A stretch of 64,000 nt of DNA from positions 1,488,001 to 1,552,000 of the forward strand of contig CAWAHD010000002.1 of the NCBI GenBank assembly GCA_963781785.1, given 5' to 3'. The notes beneath the pieces were generated by a model that saw nothing but the letters and a program-made list of their open reading frames with translations, was not told where the DNA came from and did not search any database. Source of the DNA: CAWAHD01 sp963781785. Lineage in GTDB: Bacteria > Planctomycetota > Planctomycetia > Isosphaerales > Isosphaeraceae. Each line of letters opens with the position of its first letter. The first letter of the stretch is position 1. Made by a program: the position numbers and the translations under genes. Of this stretch, positions 45,370 through 54,229 are shown piece after piece.

Positions 45370-45720
45370 ATGGACAAGGTACTCATCGCCGATATCGGGA
45401 TCGAGGGCGGCGGCGTCACGATCTTCGGCAGGAAGCCAGAGGGTGCCTGGCTCTTCTGGACCGAGGGCACGTCGATCGACCTGGATGAGAATGTCGATGA
45501 GGTCTGGCGCTCGTGGTCGGCGGCGCCAGTCAACGACCTTGACCTCGTGCTGCCGGGTGATTGGCCTCTGTTTCATCCAGTGCAGATCCACTCGGACTTC
45601 CTGGAGTGGTTCCGAGCGGCGTACGAGAAGGCGCGACAGACGCTGCCCGATCATGCGCGTCGATACCACGATGAGCACAGGCACCGCCGCTGGCGGGAAC
45701 CGCTCGGCATGCCGACTTGA
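45370..45720 (+). CDS. Island family copy E, intact 116-residue protein of unknown function
   Basis: ATG 45370: MDKVLIADIGIEGGGVTIFG, RKPEGAWLFWTEGTSIDLDE, VWRSWSAAPVNDLDLVLPGD, WPLFHPVQIHSDFLEWFRAAY and a basic helix (ARRYHDEHRHRRWREPLGM). The only complete member of six in 10 kb. Trp-rich and acidic in the middle, probably a small alpha/beta fold without visible catalytic residues. Multi-copy decay beside toxin genes is the behaviour of immunity or addiction genes, but no function is established. 202 bases after the PIN gene. Confidence 0.7.
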   Translation: MDKVLIADIGIEGGGVTIFGRKPEGAWLFWTEGTSIDLDENVDEVWRSWSAAPVNDLDLVLPGDWPLFHPVQIHSDFLEWFRAAYEKARQTLPDHARRYHDEHRHRRWREPLGMPT

Positions 45721-45860
45721 TCCATCTGGGCGCAACTCTCAGCGTCCGCGGCGCACAGGCCGTCCGGGCTCGACCCCTGGAGTTGGGACGTTGCTCCAAG
45801 GGACCCGTGCGAGGGTGCAGGGCGTGTCCTTTTGGCTTCGCCCAGTCAGGCTTCGCCCAG

Positions 45861-46286
45861 TCAGACTGTCCAGTCTTCGACAGCGAGACCTGGAACTCTC
45901 CCAAAGTCAACGAGGTTCCGTGTCAGCACTGTCATGCCGTTGGCTAGCGCGATTGCGGCGATCCGCAAATCCAAGGTGCCAATTCGAATTCGCTGCTGCC
46001 TCAGGTGTTCAAACTCATCGGCTGCTGCCGAAGTGTACGGCAATACCTGCGCACGGGCGAAGTCACTCAGTATGCCTTCAAGCTTGCCGTAACCACGCAC
46101 GACGGAGGGAGCGTCTCTTGCTCGTGCCAGATAGGCGTTCCAGCCCACGACCTGCTCATGAAACGAGACGATCGTGACAAAGAAGTCGGCTTGAGCGTGC
46201 TGCGAGATTCTGCTCATCAAGTTGGCAAACTCAGGCGTCGATTGCCGCTGCAAGATGCCAACGTGATCGGTGTCGAGGACGAACAT
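45861..46286 (-). CDS. VapC-type PIN toxin
   Basis: 141 residues from ATG 46286: MFVLDTDHVGILQRQSTPEF with the PIN Asp pair, VTIVSFHEQVVGWNAYL (Glu), IGTLDLRIAAIALANGMTVLTRNLVDFGRVPGLAVEDW (C-terminal Asp, TRN motif). Complete VapC of the tRNA(fMet)-specific-type fold. Start codon directly abuts the antitoxin stop. Confidence 0.88.
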   Translation of the reverse strand: MFVLDTDHVGILQRQSTPEFANLMSRISQHAQADFFVTIVSFHEQVVGWNAYLARARDAPSVVRGYGKLEGILSDFARAQVLPYTSAAADEFEHLRQQRIRIGTLDLRIAAIALANGMTVLTRNLVDFGRVPGLAVEDWTV

Positions 46287-46484
46287 CTATTCGCCGTCCC
46301 TCGACTGCTGCGCATCACGGAACTCTTTCCCAAGCCGGAGCACTTCATCAAACTCCGGATCGTCCTTGAATGTCCCGCAGATGGAGTTGATCCAATTCGC
46401 GACGGGCTTCAGGCTCTGAACTTCGCCCTTGAGTGCGGCAAGCTCCCGTTCGACGTTCTCCAAGCGTTGTTCAATCGTCTTCAC
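46287..46484 (-). CDS. Antitoxin of the VapC pair
   Basis: GTG 46484 behind GGAGCAGGAG. 65 residues: KTIEQRLENVERELAALKGEVQSL is a coiled coil, then INSICGTFKDDPEFDEVLRLGKEFRDAQQ is a toxin-binding-like acidic segment. No recognised DNA-binding fold, so autoregulation is uncertain. Stop and toxin ATG are adjacent. Confidence 0.7.
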   Translation of the reverse strand: MKTIEQRLENVERELAALKGEVQSLKPVANWINSICGTFKDDPEFDEVLRLGKEFRDAQQSRDGE

Positions 46485-46872
46485 GGCTCCTGCTCCTGAT
46501 CGGCGGACCGGTTTAACTGATTGCGTTGGGCATCGGCTTGTCCTGTGGCACTCGGACCGATTCGCCAAAAAGATGTACAACGAGCATAGGTATACTCAGG
46601 TAATCCGTCCATTCGTCGGCCATCGCCACGGCTCGACGTACCGCTTCTTGATTCTATACGCCCGAAGGGGATTCCAGAAGGGTTTTCATCGGGAACTGGG
46701 GGGGCGATCTGCCGGATCTCAACCGGGCCGAGATCTTGGAGTGGGCCGATGCTCTTCACGAGCACACCGACTAATGGCGGTCCACAAACCGGACGAACCA
46801 TTTTGAACAACTCACTGAATGGCCTTGCACGAGTTTCGGACGCAAACGAAGGAGCGCGTGGACCTCGCATGA
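46485..46872. other. Gap with gene remnants
   Basis: No intact gene. One fragment reads GNWGGDLPDLNRAEILEWADALHEHTD then stop (around 46695-46775, plus strand), and an earlier stretch reads YTQVIRPFVGHRHGSTYRFL in another frame. Probably decayed island genes. Confidence 0.35.
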
Positions 46873-47031
46873 CGGGCCTTTTTTCAGCCATTGCAGATCC
46901 ACCGGGATTTCCTGGAGTGGTTCCGAGCGGCTTACCAGACGACGAGAGAGACGCCGTCCGATCACGCGCGTCGATACCAAGACGAGCTCCAGCACGGGCG
47001 CCGGCTGGAAGTGCTCGGCATGCCCGGTTGA
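46873..47031 (+). pseudogene. Island family copy F (3' fragment)
   Basis: FFQPLQIHRDFLEWFRAAYQ, then ARRYQDELQHGRRLEVLGMPG and stop: the C-terminal 50 residues of the family with no start. An in-frame stop lies a few codons upstream. Ends 45 bases before the IS4 left inverted repeat. Confidence 0.8.
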
Positions 47032-47767
47032 CCGTCCTGAGCCCGAGAAGAACTTGAAAATAGGTCTGACCCGAATGGCACGAGGTTAGCCGTTATGCCG
47101 ACTTGCGCAAGCGTTTGCGCGCATTAGGGCGTGGTTCCATCAGGTATCGCTGCGCCTTGGGACGGCGTTTGTTGGCGCGAGGTTCCACGCGACCAAATCG
47201 ATCACCGACTTCCTGTTGTGCGATCGCGCGAAGCATCGCTTGCAGCAAGAATTCCCGATCCGCCGGCGCTGCTCGCCGCATTGCCTCTTGGAATGCCGTG
47301 ATCGTTTGCAGCGTGCCTTTGAAGCTCAGCTGCCGCGGCCGCTTTTCGTGTGCATCGGCCGCGTGGGCCGTCACACCTCGGATCAAGTTGTAAGCTAGTA
47401 AATGCATCCAGATCTCCTTCTCGACCATCTCCGGCGACTTGCACCGCAAGACATCCATTTGGAGCACGTCCTTGATCGAGCGCAGATCCAATTCGACATT
47501 CCAGCGCTGAAGGTAAAGATCCGCCAGTTCATCCTTCGTATACATCATGGCGTCGAGCATAGTCGTGACCAGCACCACATTGTCGACGCGGAAGCCAGGC
47601 TGCTCGACCTTGAACCGCAGCTCACGCACCGTGATTTCGTCAGGAATCTGAGCATAGGTTTCTTTGTCCATCCAGTCGGGACGCTGCGGCTTGGCCCAAG
47701 TGACTAGGTGGTCTTCCACCCCCAGTCGTCGGCCGCGGCGAAAGTCGAACTTGCGGCCTTGGGAACT

Positions 47768-49070
47768 GTAAAACAATAACCTACCGAATTCAGCCTTGCT
47801 TTCGCGGATGGATCTCGTAGTTCCACTCTCCGTGGAACGCGCAGTGTTTGATGTAAAGTTCCTGCATCTCGGCGTCCGTAACTTTGCGTCCGTTGTCGTA
47901 CTGATCTTGGTCGAGCCAGCAGTGGACCTCCAAACCTGTGCTGGTTCGCGTCGACCCGATCAGCTTGACGACGATCTCCAGGGTTTCAAGGGGAACGCCT
48001 CGCCAATTGCGGGTGATATGACAGAATACGCGATGTTCGATCTTGTTCCATTTGCTCGTTCCGGGCGGGAAATGACAAACCTCAATGATCATCCGCGTCT
48101 CGTCGGCGAGTTTTTGAAGTTCGAGTTTCCACAGCCGGTTGCGGGAGCTGTTGCTACCGCCGCTATCGGCCGTAATGAGCAGTCGCCGCGGGCTCCGATA
48201 TCGCTTATTTCCCAGCCGGCGCCACCAGCGGCGGATCGCCTCTACCGCGAACTCGGCCGTGTCGTGTGTGATCCCCACGGAAACACCGGCCTCGTTGTGG
48301 TTCAGATCATAGACGCCATAAGGAATCGCCTTCCCCAGTTCAGGGTCCGGAAAATCGTGGCATTTTACTTCCACGGGATTCCGTTTGCGGCGGTACGTCT
48401 TGCCGGGATTTTTCAGATTTCCCAGCACTTCCTTCTTCTTCGTATCAACGGACAGCGCTGGTTCACCACACCGTTGTCGTGCCTTGACCCGCTTGGCGAT
48501 ATGCTCGAACTGGGCATTCCGATCCGGGTGTTGAGCCCCCTCGCGAGTCTTGCGGTTCGATTGAAGACTGAAGCCAGACGATTTCAGCAACTTTGCCACT
48601 GTCATGTGACTCACTTCAAAGCCTTCCGTCCGGAGTGCGCAAGCCAATGCACGAGTGCTCTTGCAACTCCATCGCAGAGGGGACTGAGGATCTCCACGGG
48701 AATCTGGTTCCACCAGTCGTTCGAGGGCCGCCACCAATCCAGATTGCTCGTCTTCTCGCGACTTCCGCCCGCCCCCCGGCCGCCGCCGGCGATCCGCTGG
48801 GAGCGGATTGCGATCGTTGAGTTCCCTGATTCCGTTGCGAATCGTTCGATCCGAAAACCCCGTGGCGACGGCGACCGCCGTGATTCCACCTCTTCCCAGC
48901 GAGAGTGCCTCGCTGGCGGCCCAACGTCGCCGTCCTCGCTCGTCCAAGTCTTGAGCAATCTTGGCAAACTTCCGCCGAATCCATTCGGTAACGCGTGCCT
49001 CCGGCATGCTCGCATAATGACAGTTTTCCGGAAACGTTACTACAGCGCATTCGGTAACTTATTGTTTTAC
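47768..49070 (-). mobile_element. ISAzo13-type insertion sequence nested in the IS4 element
   Basis: Inverted ends GTAAAACAATAA at 47768-47779 and the complement at 49059-49070, with an inner ACCGAAT also inverted three bases further in. 1303 bp, one transposase. No flanking target duplication visible. Confidence 0.85.
47790..49007 (-). CDS. ISAzo13-family transposase
   Basis: 405 residues from ATG 49007 (MPEARVTEWIRRKFAKIAQDLDERGRRRWAASEALSLGRGGITAVA), intact. An N-terminal helix-turn-helix (VAVATGFSDRTIRNGI) is followed by RRRPGGGRKS. The DDE core has ALSVDTKKKEVLGN (first Asp), LLITADSGGSNSSRNRLWK (second Asp) and WNKIEHRVFCHITRNWRG (Glu in the IEH motif), then the family C-terminus. Complete catalytic triad, so the element may still move. 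Confidence 0.9.
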   Translation of the reverse strand: MPEARVTEWIRRKFAKIAQDLDERGRRRWAASEALSLGRGGITAVAVATGFSDRTIRNGIRELNDRNPLPADRRRRPGGGRKSREDEQSGLVAALERLVEPDSRGDPQSPLRWSCKSTRALACALRTEGFEVSHMTVAKLLKSSGFSLQSNRKTREGAQHPDRNAQFEHIAKRVKARQRCGEPALSVDTKKKEVLGNLKNPGKTYRRKRNPVEVKCHDFPDPELGKAIPYGVYDLNHNEAGVSVGITHDTAEFAVEAIRRWWRRLGNKRYRSPRRLLITADSGGSNSSRNRLWKLELQKLADETRMIIEVCHFPPGTSKWNKIEHRVFCHITRNWRGVPLETLEIVVKLIGSTRTSTGLEVHCWLDQDQYDNGRKVTDAEMQELYIKHCAFHGEWNYEIHPRKQG

Positions 49071-49982
49071 GATTCCTTGGTACATGCGGAACAGCCCGTC
49101 GACCTCCCGACCCATCAGGACGCCGAGCATGAAAAACGAGCCGAAATAGCGGTCTCCGAGCACGATTTCGCCGGCTGCCAGACCATCTAGCAGGGCACGC
49201 AAGAGGGCTGGATCGCCCGTTCCCTTTCCTTTGTACGGCCCCAATGCCAGGTCGCGAACAACGCCGGTGGCAAGCGAGATGATCACTACCATCCGGACGA
49301 TGGGGAATCCCAGACCGATGCCCTGAGTATTCGCCTGGGGAGAGGCTCGCTGGTTCCTGGGCGTGTCTGGCATCGAGGCGGAAGTGCCGTCGACCAACGC
49401 GACACGACGGCCCTTCCAAAGCCAGTCCTCGCTGGCGCCGGCCTCGATCTTCTCGGCGGTCTCGTGGACCATGCGAACGATCGCCTTCAGCGGAAGTCGT
49501 AGGCGCGCCTCGCAGTAGCTCGTGGTCTCCGTTGAGCACGGCTTGCGATCGTTAAGCGCTATCCAGAGGATCAACCGCATGACTGCCGCGCGACACGAGT
49601 GATCCTGGTCGAGCACCTGAGAGAGGAACAGGCAAAGGGTTACAAACGGGGTGTAGATGCGATCTTTGAACTGAACGCCCTCGGAGGTCAAAGCCGACTC
49701 GACCATATCGGCGTCGAGGATCTCGTGAAACGGAAGAGCGTCGGAGTCGAGGGTTGATTTGATCTTCTCTGAAATTCGCCGTTGTGTAGGCTGGAACATC
49801 GTCGGCCTCCTTGCCGGACAGGAATTGGATCAGTCAATCACCAATCCTTGTCCCAAGGAGGACGACTTTTGTCTATCCTGGTTTGCCGATTGCGGTTACG
49901 TGTAACCTCGTGCCACTCGTGTCTGGAACTCCATACCCGTGCGCGAGCTACCGCAGCGCCTAACAACAACAGGGAACCCGCG

Positions 49983-50777
49983 CTAATCCTTGAAGATGGA
50001 TACGTGAATATTGGAATTGAACTTGTAATCAATCCTTGGAAATGACGATGATTCTACAAGCGAGATTTCCCTGAAGTGCCCGGTGATCACCATTTCCCCG
50101 ACGACAGAAACACGCCGCTTGGCATCATCAACCGAAGCAGCTTTCTCCGACCGGGGCGAGAGTTTGGTACCCGCCACCACCTCAGAAGAGTAATTCTTCA
50201 TAACGTCGTCCTGAACGCCTTCCTCAAAAACGAAGCTACAACCCTTGGCCTTTTCCAATCCCGTACAGAGAACCAGCCTACAGCCTTGTTTGCCCGCCGC
50301 TTGTCTGACTGCGGAGGCAATGGATGAGCGCCACTGCATGATTCTGATCTCCGCATCGCGATTTTGATAAAGCCCCGTGGTGGGTCGATTCAGAATCTCC
50401 AAACAGTCGTGCGGGTCACACAGTTGATCCGATTCAGTCGACATCGTTTCGAGATATACCGGCGAGTAGAACTGGTATAGGTAGCCGCAAGCGACAGTCT
50501 GCAAGACCAGACTAGACAGGTGTCGGGTCTCTTTCGACTTAACCGACACGTGTTCGCGCCAGGCGCTCACGTCGTTGAGGGGCACCTGGGCAAGCAAGTT
50601 AACGACAGGGTCGATGCCACTCTCACTCAAGAGGTATACGCTGCCGACCGTTAGAGAGTTCCCCTTCTCGTTCAGCGCCCTGATTGGGACCTGCGCATGC
50701 GCGCATTCGGAGTACAAACAGCAGATCAGCGCCGCCTCGGCGACTCGGAAGAGATTTGATCTAAACACAGCCAACAT
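49983..50777 (-). CDS. Secreted hypothetical protein
   Basis: 264 residues from ATG 50777. Probable signal peptide (FRVAEAALICCLYSECAHAQ, cleavage after AHA). The mature part has several cysteines (LCDPHDCLEIL, KQGCRLVLCTGLEKAKGC) and mixed alpha/beta character, with no known motif. Lower GC and codon use unlike the neighbours suggest foreign cargo between the IS elements. The C-terminal VSVVGEMVITGHFREISLVESSSFPRIDYKF looks strand-rich. Function unknown. Confidence 0.6.
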   Translation of the reverse strand: MLAVFRSNLFRVAEAALICCLYSECAHAQVPIRALNEKGNSLTVGSVYLLSESGIDPVVNLLAQVPLNDVSAWREHVSVKSKETRHLSSLVLQTVACGYLYQFYSPVYLETMSTESDQLCDPHDCLEILNRPTTGLYQNRDAEIRIMQWRSSIASAVRQAAGKQGCRLVLCTGLEKAKGCSFVFEEGVQDDVMKNYSSEVVAGTKLSPRSEKAASVDDAKRRVSVVGEMVITGHFREISLVESSSFPRIDYKFNSNIHVSIFKD

Positions 50778-50957
50778 CGGTGGACCTCCCGGAAAAACGG
50801 TCTGGGATCGGATATCGACACATCAACCGATAGCAAAATCAACCCATGTGACGCGCGCTCGCAGTGAGGCTCGCCTTCGTCCCTCACCGTGGTCCGTAGG
50901 AAAACAGCTTGGGATTCGGTGGCGCGCCACGTAATTGCCCGCTTGGAGGGCGCCGGC

Positions 50958-51587
50958 TCAAGCCTTCGGAAGAGCACGTACGATGTACCCGAGGATTTGG
51001 ATGCGCTCCGGATGCGCGAACAGAGCCAGCGGGTGATCCGTTTTGGCCACCGAGGAGTTGTACGAGATGTTCCGAATGAGCACAAGCTCCAAGGGAAACA
51101 CGCTGAGAACACCGTTCGGATAGTCTGTCAGGCTTGGTACCGCACCATCGCTAATGATCATGTCCGCTTCATTGGAGGAAGTCGAGAGCGCGAGCCGTTT
51201 CTCGACGAGTTCGTCAATAAGAAACCAGTCGCGCACCACCGTTACCCGCGTTACCTCAAAGCTTATTGCTTGATTGTCCTCGGTTCGTACGGTTGCCCGC
51301 ATCCAAGAGCCCATCGACAGCCACTCTCTCGGGGCCGGCGACAGGACCGTCCGAGGAATGCGCTGATTGCCGTCCAAGTGCAGAAGACTCGCGCGGAATC
51401 TCTCCGAAGCGCGCGCCCAGGCGGTCCAGGCACCACTCTGCGCGCCCATCGAATTTTGCCAACGCCGATTCAACCTGATCGTGGAAGCCGAACGCCTTCC
51501 AATCTGCCAGCAAGTCCTTTTCGGCGTCTTCGAACTTCGCGTACCGTGCGAACCGGGGATTGAGCCTCCATGGCTCATCATTGCCAT
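50958..51587 (-). CDS. Hypothetical protein (two frame breaks)
   Basis: Pieces in different frames read together as one ~205-residue protein. An ATG at 51587 is followed, one frame over, by NDEPWRLNPRFARYAKFEDAEKDLLADWKAFGFHDQVESALAKFDGRAEWCLDRLGARFGEIPR. Another shift near 51390 gives SLLHLDGNQRIPRTVLSPAPREWLSMGSWMRATVRTEDNQAISFEVTRVTVVRDWFLIDELVEKR, then VLSVFPLELVLIRNISYNS to YIVRALPKA at 50958. No family named with confidence. It lies between two mobile units and may be IS cargo or a decayed resident gene. The apparent 735-residue fusion with the transposase is an artefact. Confidence 0.5.
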   Translation of the reverse strand: MAMMSHGGSIPGSHGTRSSKTPKRTCWQIGRRSASTIRLNRRWQNSMGAQSGAWTAWARASERFRASLLHLDGNQRIPRTVLSPAPREWLSMGSWMRATVRTEDNQAISFEVTRVTVVRDWFLIDELVEKRLALSTSSNEADMIISDGAVPSLTDYPNGVLSVFPLELVLIRNISYNSSVAKTDHPLALFAHPERIQILGYIVRALPKA

Positions 51588-51622
51588 TGTGCCCCCACCA
51601 TTATTCGTGCAGCGATTGGGCG

Positions 51623-53165
51623 TCAAAATGCCGGAGTAATTCGTCTCCTCGTGACATGAAGGAGACCGAGCTGCTCGAGGACGGGTTGCGCCGCGATCCG
51701 CTCGATCTCGGCTTGGGGGTAATGCGAGAGCGCGGCTGCTGGGTCGATCATGCGCTGTTCCAGGACAGTCGCGATCTCGCTCCTTAAATGTTGCCACATG
51801 TTTTTGCGTCTGTCCAGTGACAAAACGGCGCGCACCGCCCAGGTTTCTTCCGGAGTCAGTCCCGTCGGTCCCCATGGCCGACTCAGTCGGTTGGCGCGAA
51901 GACGCGCGGTCAGGGAGATCGTCGCTCGTCCAGAAGTCGCGGCGATCCGCTTGATCGGCAACGTGCGCGGTCAACTCCTTGAGCGTGCGGTTGGCACGCT
52001 CACAGCCGCCATTGTACTGGGCACAGTACGGCGGCGAGTACAAAGTGAAAACCTCCCGGCCGAGCAAGAAGCGCTTCGTCAGGTGGGCGCGGAACGCCGG
52101 ACCGTTGTCACATTTCATGACCAGCGGCGCACCGTGCTCCTCAAACAAATCGGCCAGTGCTTCCACCACGGTCGCCGCGTCCTCACGCGCCACCGCCAGC
52201 CAGAGCAACTGCTGTCGACTCGCCAGGTCGTGCACGTTCAGGATCGCAGGCAAGACGCCGTCGATCAGGTAGAGGGGATGAGTGAAATCCATCGCCCACG
52301 CGCTGCCTCCGCAGAGCCACTCCAGCCGACACCGTTCCTCGACATGCTCTTGGAGCCACTCGGCACGATATTCCGCTTTGAGCTCAGCCAGTTCGGCGCA
52401 CGCGACATCGGGATACTCGGCCTGGAGACTCGATAGGCTGATGCTCGGGCCGTGCAGTTCCAAAAAGCCGGTGACCTCGGCTTGGCGCTCGACCGGGGCG
52501 ATCTGCGGCGGCCGCCCCCGCGGACGCGGCGCCAGCCGATCTGCGCCCCAACCTCGATCCCAATTCCACATGGTGCGCGGTGAGAGACCAAGAGCACCGG
52601 CCGTCTCCTCCGTCGACCAGCCGTGGCCACGCGCGTAACGGCGAAACGCAACCGACCGTTTTCGGAGATCGCGCTCGCTCCATCGGCGCCATGATTGGCG
52701 ATCCCAACCGCGGCGCCGTCGCTCGCGATTGTCGGGCGTTGGCACACGTTCGGCCTGACTGGCGCGATCATCCAGTGGCAGCGAGTCTCGGCGACGTGCC
52801 TCGACCGCCGCCTGACCGGCCCGCGCCTCACCACTCGCACACGGCGGCGTGCCGGCTGAATGGCCAAGGGGGTCTCCCGCGGTGGTCATCGTCCAGCCCG
52901 GCATGGCGGTCGCGATCGACAAGAGCGCGGCACCATCGTTGCCGACCCACGCGCTCGCAATGCTGCGGTCGTGACGACGTGCCGGATCGCTGGTCTCGTC
53001 GACCACGACCGCCGCAGTTTGGCTCTCAAGTTCGAACTCGAAGTCGGTGTCGTCCCGAGCGTCTCCGGCTACGGCGTCCCGGAACAGATCGGAATTCGTG
53101 GAGGCTTTCCTGGCCTCATGGTCTCGGTGAGGGACGCTGCCTGCATCTTCAACTGGATCCCTCAC
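51623..53165 (-). CDS. Integrase-core (rve) transposase, orfB (frame break near 51955)
   Basis: GTG 53165 overlaps the orfA stop (GTGA). After a variable N-terminus comes a helix-turn-helix (YARGHGWSTEETAGALGLSPRTMWNWD). The DDE core follows: WAMDFTHPLYLIDGVLPAILNVHDLASRQQLLW (first Asp), APLVMKCDNGPAFRA (second Asp), YSPPYCAQYNGGCERANRTLKELTAHVA (Glu). The frame breaks shortly after ADQADRR; the continuation (GLTPEETWAVRAVLSLDRRKNMW to RRRITPAF) ends at 51623. Complete catalytic triad. Element ends not resolved. Confidence 0.78.
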
Positions 53166-53563
53166 CGACTCGCTTTTTTTGCGGCTTGCTTGAGCTGCGG
53201 CTTGGGCCGAGACAGACCTTGGCGCGCCAGCTCCGCCCGTAACTGGGCCCCTTTCAGCTCCAGCTCCAACCGCTCAACTTTTTGTTCCAGATTCGCGATC
53301 TGCTGTTGCTCGGGCGTTTTCTCCGCCGAGGGACGCCGGCCAGGTGATCCCGGTTCCAGGGTTTTCACCCAGCGCTCCAGGCTCTCGTGCTTGAGATCGA
53401 AGAACCAAGACTCCTCGATTCCCAGATCGGCGCACGCGTCGGCGATGTTGATCTCCCCCGCGAGATTGGCCAGGATCACCCGCAGCCGGGCCTTGGCTAC
53501 GGGTGATCCTGCCAGACGGTCGACTTGGTCAGCGATGCTCAATGGCTTTCGGCCGGCCGGCAT
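53162..53563 (-). CDS. Transposon orfA, helix-turn-helix with coiled coil
   Basis: ATG 53563 preceded by GGAGGG; the longer frame from 53665 is rejected. 133 residues: PAGRKPLSIADQVDRLAGSP, NLAGEINIADACADLGIEESWFFDLKHESLERWVKTLEPG (HTH_29-like), a coiled coil EQQQIANLEQKVERLELELKGAQLRAELA, and a basic end. Presumed DNA-end recognition partner of orfB, to which it is coupled. Confidence 0.7.
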   Translation of the reverse strand: MPAGRKPLSIADQVDRLAGSPVAKARLRVILANLAGEINIADACADLGIEESWFFDLKHESLERWVKTLEPGSPGRRPSAEKTPEQQQIANLEQKVERLELELKGAQLRAELARQGLSRPKPQLKQAAKKASR

Positions 53564-54229
53564 GGATAGACCCTCCGTGATCGCCCTGCCCTTCGGAGCG
53601 GATCGTCTCCAACGCCGCTGGTCGATTCCCATCGCCAGCGGGCCCCGCCGCAGGGGGTTTCCCAACGGGTCCTTGTACCGCAGCCGGCCCTTCCTTGCCA
53701 GGTGAATCCGCGGTTTGCAGCAACCGCGCGGCGCGGAGTGCTCGCACGCACGGTTTCCGCCGCCGCCGTTTGGTTCCGCTTGACGCTTCCTGCGTTTTGC
53801 TGGCCGCCGGCGCCAGCCCCAACGCGCGTTGAGTGGTTCGGGCTAGCGCCTGATGGCGAGCTAGCTCACGCCGACTGACAGACAGCTCGCGCTCCAGGCG
53901 AGCCAGCCGCCGGTCGGTCGAGACGGTGCGCCCAACCGGACGGGGCTCACACGCCCAGATCAGCCCTCGAATGGCTCGCTGCTCCAGGAGATAGTACGCG
54001 CGGCAACCGGATTCCCAGCGCCGTCGCGGCACCAGCGGGAGTCCGCACTCCGGCCAGCACTTCGAGGACCAGAGCCGCGGCGCAGTCTGGCTTCAGGGCC
54101 GATGTGCGGGGCTTCGGGACAATCCGCCGTCAGTTGCCGCCGGTAGGTTCCGCGCGATCGCTGCGCCGCGGCTTCCTTTTGTCGAGGCGCCCGGCCGTGC
54201 GGCCGGGCCGAGGCAGGGTTCGCCGTCAT
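53529..54229 (-). CDS. IS accessory protein, frame-broken near 54115
   Basis: ATG 54229 overlaps the transposase stop. The first 40 residues are Arg-rich. After a one-base shift the sequence reads KPDCAAALVLEVLAGVRTPAGAATALGIRLPRYYLLEQRAIRGLIWACEPRPVG (helix-turn-helix like), then a coiled coil RLARLERELSVSRRELARHQALARTTQRALGL and a basic tail. Similar small proteins accompany planctomycete IS481-like transposases. The tail overlaps the start of the neighbouring orfA, so the end may be damaged. Confidence 0.5.

Larger units (their letters stand above)
47093..49799 (-). pseudogene. IS4-family transposase, split by an ISAzo13-type element
   Basis: N-terminal part (ATG 49799, MFQPTQRRISEKIKSTLDSD to FRMYQGI) contains VALVDGTSASMPDTP (first DDE Asp) and IVLGDRYFGSFFML (second Asp). 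C-terminal part (SSQGRKFDFRRGRRLG to ARKRLRKSA, 47093) carries the Y(2)R(3)E(6)K signature YLQRWNVELDLRSIKDVL with the catalytic Glu. Removing 47768-49070 joins them in frame without extra or missing codons. The transposase was therefore whole until the insertion. Confidence 0.88.
47076..49915 (-). mobile_element. IS4-type insertion sequence, interrupted
   Basis: Terminal inverted repeat TGGCACGAGGTTA at 47076-47088 and its complement at 49903-49915. Without the 1303-bp insert the element is 1537 bp, normal for IS4. No clear target duplication. The transposase is split by a second element. Confidence 0.8.

Noticed and set aside
47796..49190. 464-residue plus-strand ORF
   Set aside because: Antisense shadow across the ISAzo13 transposase and its junction.
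50958..53165. Single 735-residue protein
   Set aside because: The frame joins a transposase core to an unrelated downstream gene through a frame break near 51955.
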